Shown piece after piece: positions 56,533 through 64,000 of a stretch of 64,000 nt of DNA. Numbering within the stretch: position 1 is the first letter of the stretch; each line of letters opens with the position of its first letter. A model generated the notes under the pieces. The model searched no databases, was not told the DNA's origin, and saw nothing but the letters and a program-made list of their open reading frames with translations. The DNA is from Mesorhizobium sp. (GTDB lineage Bacteria > Pseudomonadota > Alphaproteobacteria > Rhizobiales > Rhizobiaceae). A program made the position numbers and the translations under genes. The stretch covers positions 16,006 through 80,005 of the forward strand of contig SAQE01000025.1 in assembly GCA_004020545.1 (NCBI GenBank), in the 5' to 3' direction.

Positions 56533-57336
56533 AGCCGCCACCCGCTTCATCAGCGCCATGGCGCCGAAGGGCGCGCGCACCTTGCCCTCGGTGATGAAGT
56601 AGACGAACACGTCGCGCGGCTTGACCGGCGCATCGGTCTTGGGATCGGCGCGCGGCAGGTCGGCCGGCTGCTTGCCTTCCGCCCAGGTCTTTGCCCGCGC
56701 CGCCCATTCGTCGAGCCCCTTCGGCGTGTAGCAGTCTGGATTGTCGTCGCTTCCGGTCTGCAGCCGCACATAGACGAAATCGCCGGTGACGTCGGCGATC
56801 GCCGGATATTTTGCATGGTCGGCAAAGACGATCGCAGCATTGTATTTGCGCGCCAGCGCCGGGAATTCCGGCACGACGAAGCTGTCATGCCTGACTTCGA
56901 GAGCGTGGCGCAGCGCAACCCCGTCCTGCTTCTCGGGCAGCAGCTTCAGGAAGGCCTCGAAATCGTCCGGGTCGAATTTTTTCGTCGGTGGGAACTGCCA
57001 TAGGATCGGCCCGAGCTTTTCGCCAAGTGCGGCGACGCCGGAGCCAAGGAAGCGCACCATCGATTCGCCGGCCTCGCCGAGCACGCGGCGGTTGGTGACG
57101 AAGCGGTTGCCCTTCAGCGAGAAGGCGAAGCCGTCTGGCGCATCGCCGGCCCATTTCACGAAGGTCGGTTCCTTGAAGCTGGAATAATAGGTGCCGTTGA
57201 CCTCGATGCTCGGCACCTGGCGGCTGGCATAGTGCAACTGCTTGGCCTTGGCGAGCTTGTCCGGATAGAAGGAGGTATCCCACGGCTCGAAGGTCCAGCC
57301 GCCCATGCCGGAGCGGATCTTTCCTTGGCTGCTCAT
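56530..57336 (-). CDS. DUF72 domain protein
   Basis: The 268-residue protein has a TIM-barrel DUF72 pattern: RSGMGGWTFEPWDTSFYP at the start, FALSLKGNRFVTNRRVLGEA-like FAFSLKGNRFVTNRR, LGPILWQFPPT, ALEVRHDSF and VYVRLQTGSD. The family (YecE-like) has no settled function. Its stop codon lies within the terminal bases of the RIME-like repeat, so the repeat probably inserted at or just behind the original 3' end. Confidence 0.9.
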   Translation of the reverse strand: MSSQGKIRSGMGGWTFEPWDTSFYPDKLAKAKQLHYASRQVPSIEVNGTYYSSFKEPTFVKWAGDAPDGFAFSLKGNRFVTNRRVLGEAGESMVRFLGSGVAALGEKLGPILWQFPPTKKFDPDDFEAFLKLLPEKQDGVALRHALEVRHDSFVVPEFPALARKYNAAIVFADHAKYPAIADVTGDFVYVRLQTGSDDNPDCYTPKGLDEWAARAKTWAEGKQPADLPRADPKTDAPVKPRDVFVYFITEGKVRAPFGAMALMKRVAA

Positions 57337-57363
57337 CGTCTTCCTCCCCAGTTTTCGAATTGA

Positions 57364-57828
57364 TCAGGCTGCTTTGTCGGCGGGCTTGGCCATGTCGACC
57401 ACCGTCCATCCCGGCCGGTATGGATTGGGCCGGCGACCCGTCTCGCGATAGCCATAGGCCGTGTAGAGCGCGATGTTCCGCTCCATGCGCGAATTGGTGT
57501 AGAGCCGCACCTCCGGCAGGTGCCACTGCCGCGCCTGCTCGTCGGCGAAGTCGAGCAGCTTGATGCCGAGCTTCCTGCCCTGGAAGGCCGGGGCGACGGC
57601 GACGCTGAAGATCATGGCGTGATCGGGGTGTCGCTCAAGGACGATCAGCCCGGCCAATTCGGAGCCTTCTTCGAGCAGCCAGACCTCGCCGCGCTCGATG
57701 CGCGGCGCGTAGTCTTCCGTGACCGGGATCGGCGGCGCGCCGAGCAAGGCGGTGTAGGGTGCGTAGGCCGCCGCGGTCAGCGCGGCGATGGGCTGAAGAT
57801 CACCGGCAAGCGCTTGTCTGATCTTCAT
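57364..57828 (-). CDS. GNAT-family N-acetyltransferase
   Basis: The 154-residue protein has the GNAT acetyl-CoA site VAVAPAFQGRKLGIKLLDFA (V-x-x-x-x-Q-x-x-G-x-x/A form) and the C-terminal segment IALYTAYGYRETGR. The substrate is unknown. The ATG at 57828 begins the fold (MKIRQALAGDLQPI). The frame is open into uvrA but only as a shadow. It lies between uvrA and DUF72 on the same strand. Confidence 0.88.
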   Translation of the reverse strand: MKIRQALAGDLQPIAALTAAAYAPYTALLGAPPIPVTEDYAPRIERGEVWLLEEGSELAGLIVLERHPDHAMIFSVAVAPAFQGRKLGIKLLDFADEQARQWHLPEVRLYTNSRMERNIALYTAYGYRETGRRPNPYRPGWTVVDMAKPADKAA

Positions 57829-57863
57829 TTGAGACTCTTCCAAACGCCTGCCGGCACGTTCAG

Positions 57864-60785
<2,922 letters not shown>

Positions 60786-60938
60786 CGCCGGTCGCCGCCT
60801 CAGATCTGGAATTTTGCTGGATTGGGCGGGTTCGTCCCGGCCATTCCCTATGTAGGTAATTTCGCCGCCACGTCGAGAGACGCCACAATTCTCGACAAAA
60901 GCGTTTAACCGTCTTTCGCGCGGGCGAGCAAGCGCAAA

Positions 60939-60953
60939 GAACAAAGACCGAAC
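60939..60953 (-). promoter_or_regulatory. LexA (SOS) box of uvrA
   Basis: GAAC, seven bases, GAAC on the plus strand equals GTTC-N7-GTTC in the direction of uvrA, the alphaproteobacterial LexA box. It predicts induction of uvrA by DNA damage. Confidence 0.88.
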
Positions 60954-61454
60954 ACGCTCCTGACAAAGCGCTGTGGAAACAGCGACTGCCAAAGGCCGTC
61001 CTGACCGATCCGCGGGAAGCAGGCGACTTACCTGAACGTAACCTCCAAGCGATCACATTTTTCCGTAACCGGCTATTCAACGGTTGACGTCCCGGACCCG
61101 CGGGAGCAGTCTCGAAGGCGTCAACGAAGCCGGCCGTCTTTCGATGGCCTCGTCACCCAGAGGTGGTCTGCGAGACGCCGCAGGCGATAGCGATTTGTGC
61201 TTCGAACGACATTGTCGCAACGGACCCAGGAGCGGAGCATGACGCCACCGGACAGTCCATTGAGGCTCCACGCGTTGATGGAGCCGCGGCAGGCATAAGT
61301 GCCAGGGTAGCGCGAGCGCCGGCCCGACAAACCGTGACTTGCCGATTCCGTACAATCAGAGACCATAGTCGGATCGTCGGCTGAAAGCCGCGTTGCATCC
61401 GAAACAGAACGCCGGCAGTCCACTCCCGGCTAAAGTTGGGTTTCAGATCCATGA

Positions 61455-61490
61455 AAGCCCCGTCCACCTGCGGAAGCAGTGGCGGGGCTT
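61455..61490. other. Strong hairpin in uvrA-clpP spacer
   Basis: AAGCCCCG pairs with CGGGGCTT; inner CCA/TGG and CTGC/GCAG stems close a GGAA tetraloop. Only a weak T stretch (ACATTTT) follows. It may be a terminator or the end of a structured RNA. Confidence 0.5.
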
Positions 61491-61529
61491 ACATTTTGGG
61501 GATCGAGTACCTTTGCGGCATATCGCCGA

Positions 61530-61811
61530 TCAGTGGCTGGGAGGCCTGATGCCGCCGGTTCCCATGTCGATGGTTATGCTGCCGGAAATCCTGACATCGG
61601 TGTCGCCGATCTTGAATGCGCCATTATCGCCGGCGGGCTGCGCGTCGTCCGGCTCGGGCTGCGGGGCAGGCTTGGCGATGCGGTAGTCACCGCTGACGCC
61701 CGGCAGTTTTTGCGTCGGATTGTCATCCGCAAAAGCGGAGTCGGCCATCAGCGCGCCGACAAGCCCGGCGACGGCAATAGCCAGTTTCTTGAAGGAGCGG
61801 TCTCGGATCAT
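61530..61811 (-). CDS. Small secreted protein of unknown function
   Basis: From the ATG at 61811 the product has 93 residues with a signal peptide (FKKLAIAVAGLVGALMADSAFA). A short mature part with Pro-rich and Gly-rich stretches (KPAPQPEPDDAQPA, GSITIDMGTGG) follows. No family is recognised. It lies 63 bp downstream of clpP on the same strand. A start at 61862 is possible but would put the signal peptide inside the protein. Confidence 0.68.
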   Translation of the reverse strand: MIRDRSFKKLAIAVAGLVGALMADSAFADDNPTQKLPGVSGDYRIAKPAPQPEPDDAQPAGDNGAFKIGDTDVRISGSITIDMGTGGIRPPSH

Positions 61812-61874
61812 CCACAAACTATAGAGTCGCGCCGCAGGCGAGGCCAGACGCGCGGCAATCAATTTGCCGCGCGG

Positions 61875-62480
61875 TCAGGCAGCTTTCTTGCGCGTATCGT
61901 AGACATGGTCGACGAGGCCCCAGGCCTTGGCTTCCTCGGCGGTCATGAAATAGTCGCGGTCGAGCGTGCGCTCGACCTCCTCGTAGCTCCGCCCGCAATG
62001 CCTTGCATAGAGTTCCGTCATATGGCGCTTGGTGCGCAGAATGTCTTCCGCGTGGCGCTGGATGTCGGAGGCCTGGCCCTGAAAACCGCCCAGCGGCTGA
62101 TGCAGCACGATCCTGGTGTTGGGCAGCGCGATGCGCCGGCCGGGTGAGCCGGCCATCAAAAGGAAGGAGCCCATCGAGGCCGCAAAACCCATGCAGACCG
62201 TCGACACCGGACAGGAGATGTATTGCATCGTGTCGTAGATGGCGAAGCCGCTGGTCACCACACCGCCCGGCGAGTTGATGTAGATCGATATCTCCTGGTC
62301 GGGATGATCGGATTCCAGCGACAAAAGCTGCGCGCAGACCAGCGCCGACACGCCGTCATTGATCTCGCCGTTGATGAAGACGATGCGCTCGCGCAGTAGC
62401 CGCGAAAAGATGTCGAAAGCGCGTTCGCCGCGGCTCGACTGCTCGATCACCATCGGCACCAGATTGGCAAGGGCGCTCAT
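61875..62480 (-). CDS. clpP: ATP-dependent Clp protease proteolytic subunit (ClpP)
   Basis: The 201-residue serine protease carries the complete triad: Ser102 in GFAASMGSF, His127 in IVLHQPLGG and Asp176 in LDRDYFM, each five residues after the E. coli mature numbering. Alphaproteobacteria commonly have several clpP paralogues. This copy is not next to clpX or tig, so it is probably a second, accessory ClpP. It would form heptameric rings with an AAA+ partner. Confidence 0.92.
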   Translation of the reverse strand: MSALANLVPMVIEQSSRGERAFDIFSRLLRERIVFINGEINDGVSALVCAQLLSLESDHPDQEISIYINSPGGVVTSGFAIYDTMQYISCPVSTVCMGFAASMGSFLLMAGSPGRRIALPNTRIVLHQPLGGFQGQASDIQRHAEDILRTKRHMTELYARHCGRSYEEVERTLDRDYFMTAEEAKAWGLVDHVYDTRKKAA

Positions 62481-62505
62481 TGGCCAAGTCTCCTCGGTTC
62501 GTTGA

Positions 62506-62979
62506 TCAAGCCGCGCGCAGCATCATGCAGGGCGCATTGGCGGCGGTCGGGTTCTTGCGCGTGTCGAGCGACAGCTCGCAGCCGGCACCGGCCACGGCGA
62601 CGACAGGCCGCGCCGCCGGCACGAAGCCGTCATGGACGATGCGAAGATGCGTGCCGCCGGAGATCGTGCGCTCGAGCGTGAAGGTGACGATGCTGTCGAA
62701 GGCTGGAAGCTGGTCAGCGTCCTCGCCCGGCCGTTCGCGCCAGGAATAGCGCAGCAGCTTGCTGGGCTCGGCGTCGAGCACTTCGCAGTCGATCGGGGCG
62801 TCCGGTCCGGCAAAGGAAAAACGCTTGCCGGTTTCCGGCTTCATGTCGTTCGGCATCATCCAGGCGGCGAGCAGTTCGGGCTCGGTCAGCGCGCGCCAGA
62901 CTTTTTCCGGCGGATCCGGAAGCTCGCATTCGAAGCTGAGCGGTGCATCGGCCGCTGCTGGGTGTTTCTTTGCCGTCAT
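62506..62979 (-). CDS. AHSA1/SRPBCC-family protein
   Basis: The 157-residue protein has the activator-of-Hsp90-like START-type fold, with [32 protein letters not shown] at the N-terminus and [24 protein letters not shown]. In bacteria this family is often encoded with ArsR-type regulators, as here, where it overlaps the arsR-like gene by 4 bp. The ligand is unknown; it may bind a hydrophobic molecule. Confidence 0.9.
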   Translation of the reverse strand: MTAKKHPAAADAPLSFECELPDPPEKVWRALTEPELLAAWMMPNDMKPETGKRFSFAGPDAPIDCEVLDAEPSKLLRYSWRERPGEDADQLPAFDSIVTFTLERTISGGTHLRIVHDGFVPAARPVVAVAGAGCELSLDTRKNPTAANAPCMMLRAA

Positions 62980-63290
62980 TGGTCCATTTCCTTCAGAACC
63001 GTCTTCAACCTCTCGATCCGCTCCGGCCAGAAGGCGCGATAGCGTTCGATCCAGCCGAGCAGCGGATCGAGCCCTTTCGGCTCGGCGCGGTAATAGGCGT
63101 TGCGGCCGGCGCGCCGCTCGGCGACGAGGCCGGCGCCGCGCAGCACGGCAAGGTGCTGAGAGACCGCAGGCTGCGACACGCTCATGCCGGCGCGCAATTC
63201 GGACACCGTCATCTCGCCGGCCGCTAACTGCTCATAAACGGCGCGCCGCGTCGGATCGGCCAAGGCCCGGAAAATCTCCGTCTCCATCAT
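62976..63290 (-). CDS. ArsR-family transcriptional regulator
   Basis: The 104-residue winged-helix protein begins METEIFRALADPTRRAVYEQL, followed by the recognition helix MSVSQPAVSQHLAVLRGAGLV. It lacks the CxCxxC-type metal site, so it probably does not sense arsenic-like ions. Such regulators coupled to AHSA1 proteins usually autorepress their operon. The stop overlaps the AHSA1 gene start (4 bp). Confidence 0.92.
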   Translation of the reverse strand: MMETEIFRALADPTRRAVYEQLAAGEMTVSELRAGMSVSQPAVSQHLAVLRGAGLVAERRAGRNAYYRAEPKGLDPLLGWIERYRAFWPERIERLKTVLKEMDQ

Positions 63291-63411
63291 GGCAAAAGCA
63301 TAAGTCGATACTTATTGGTTTGGCAAGCCGCCATTTGATCGCCATATCGAGATATGCAGGCCCGATCGTGCCTTTGCTGACATTCCTTGACAGGACGGAC
63401 GGTCATGATTA

Positions 63412-63426
63412 GAACGAAAAGAGAAC
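63412..63426 (+). promoter_or_regulatory. LexA (SOS) box of ssb
   Basis: GAAC, seven bases, GAAC lies about 102 bp before the ssb ATG. It is the same alphaproteobacterial LexA motif seen upstream of uvrA. Confidence 0.85.
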
Positions 63427-63527
63427 AAAAACCTTGTGGGAAAAGCCAGCCTTTGCGGGCATGAGCGATCTGCAGGCTGTAAGGTGAGCGACTTAAAATT
63501 TGTTTCGGATGAGCGCGGAGAAGTACG

Positions 63528-64000
63528 ATGGCGGGTAGCGTCAACAAGGTCATTCTGGTCGGCAACCTCGGAGCGGATCCCGAAATCCGCCGCCTGAATT
63601 CGGGCGACCCGGTCGTCAACTTCCGCATCGCCACGTCGGAAAGCTGGCGCGACAAGAATTCCGGCGAGCGCAAGGAAAAGACCGAGTGGCACAACGTCGT
63701 CATCTTCAACGACCAGCTCGCCAAGGTCGCCGAGCAGTATCTGAAGAAGGGCATGAAGGTCTATGTCGAGGGCCAGCTGCAGACGCGCAAATGGCAGGAC
63801 CAGACCGGCAATGACCGCTACACGACCGAGGTCGTGTTGCAGAAATTCCGCGGCGAGCTGCAGATGCTCGACGCGCGCGGCGAGGGTGGCGGCGGCCAGG
63901 TCGGCAATTATTCAGGCGGCGGCAACAGCCGCGGCTCGGATTTCGGCCAGTCCGGTCCGAACGAGGGCTTCAGCCGTGGCGGCGGGGGCGGCTCCAGGGG
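63528..64000 (+). CDS. ssb: Single-stranded DNA-binding protein, 3' end beyond window
   Basis: The frame is open from the ATG at 63528 to the window end, about 157 residues visible. The OB-fold (about 1-115) begins [20 protein letters not shown] and includes [20 protein letters not shown] and [14 protein letters not shown] Gly/Ser-rich flexible linker follows ([15 protein letters not shown]). The acidic C-terminal tip that recruits repair proteins is outside the window. A GGAG ribosome site precedes the ATG. It protects single-stranded DNA during replication and repair. Confidence 0.97.
   Translation, partial: MAGSVNKVILVGNLGADPEIRRLNSGDPVVNFRIATSESWRDKNSGERKEKTEWHNVVIFNDQLAKVAEQYLKKGMKVYVEGQLQTRKWQDQTGNDRYTTEVVLQKFRGELQMLDARGEGGGGQVGNYSGGGNSRGSDFGQSGPNEGFSRGGGGGSR

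Larger units (their letters stand above)
60786..61529. other. Intergenic region between uvrA and a small secreted-protein gene
   Basis: The first part holds the uvrA promoter and LexA box. The rest (about 61080-61529) has only weak open frames on both strands, plus a strong hairpin at 61455-61490. I see no recognisable protein or RNA gene. Confidence 0.55.

Noticed and set aside
61153-61467. 104-residue minus-strand frame in the uvrA-clpP spacer
   Set aside because: No ribosome site, no family resemblance and overlapping frames on both strands of similar length.

Overview
The window reads as chromosomal DNA of a Mesorhizobium-like alphaproteobacterium (Hyphomicrobiales/Phyllobacteriaceae). 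The evidence is high G+C, long antisense open frames, alphaproteobacterial protein families (DUF2865, CckA, a one-cysteine DksA, a giant GPR/RgsE-type polar-growth protein, PhoX), GTTC-N7-GTTC LexA boxes, and mosaic palindromic intergenic repeats of the rhizobial (RIME-like) kind. The species assignment is inference; no rRNA or tRNA gene was seen. Almost everything looks like core genome: there is no integrase, transposase, phage gene or CRISPR array.

Layout. 1-3.1 kb: end of an oligopeptide-type ABC ATPase gene, an IclR regulator and a glutamyl-tRNA synthetase. 3-13.4 kb: DUF2865 protein, MAPEG protein, malic enzyme (MaeB), two short-chain dehydrogenase/epimerase genes, an LpxH-type phosphoesterase, an AraC regulator, an MFS transporter and a DgcA-like racemase. 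13.4-17.5 kb: a complete Mla/MCE lipid-transport operon (permease with N-terminal STAS, ATPase, MCE protein, lipoprotein) ending at a strong terminator. 17.6-24.5 kb: a 2068-residue membrane-anchored coiled-coil protein, best read as the GPR/RgsE growth-pole protein, divergent from a single-domain Hpt protein. 24.5-28.4 kb: ferredoxin, ferredoxin reductase, drug-efflux MFS, DUF922 protease. 28.5-30.2 kb: folP-folB-folK. 30.2-37.7 kb: DUF924, CPA2 antiporter, small lipoprotein, YcjF/YcjX/SixA cluster, DksA. 37.8-42.4 kb: FliO-like protein, CckA, DeoD, ribbon-helix-helix protein. 42.7-47.9 kb: glyoxalase-fold protein, Tat-signal subunit plus GMC dehydrogenase, PhoX phosphatase, small secreted protein. 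48.1-54 kb: urtABCDE urea transporter behind a near-perfect sigma-54 promoter. 54-57.8 kb: palindromic element, small conserved protein, diguanylate cyclase, DUF72, GNAT. 57.9-64 kb: uvrA and ssb (cut by the window end), each with its own LexA box, separated by clpP, an AHSA1-type protein and an ArsR regulator.

The most interesting object is the giant protein at 17600-23806. Its central region is a hierarchical repeat built from 36- and 29-residue units, which resolve into 18- and 11-residue modules. Three consecutive 282-bp (94-residue) super-repeats are followed by three 108-bp units. A second array of 29- and 11-residue units follows. An 18-residue, five-turn period predicts a nearly straight amphipathic helix, suggestive of a molecular ruler or scaffold. 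Other points worth a second look are the sigma-54 urea operon, the paired SOS boxes, a small lipoprotein gene bracketed by two terminator-like hairpins, a roughly 214-bp palindromic element, and an 83-bp convergent overlap at the gltX end.
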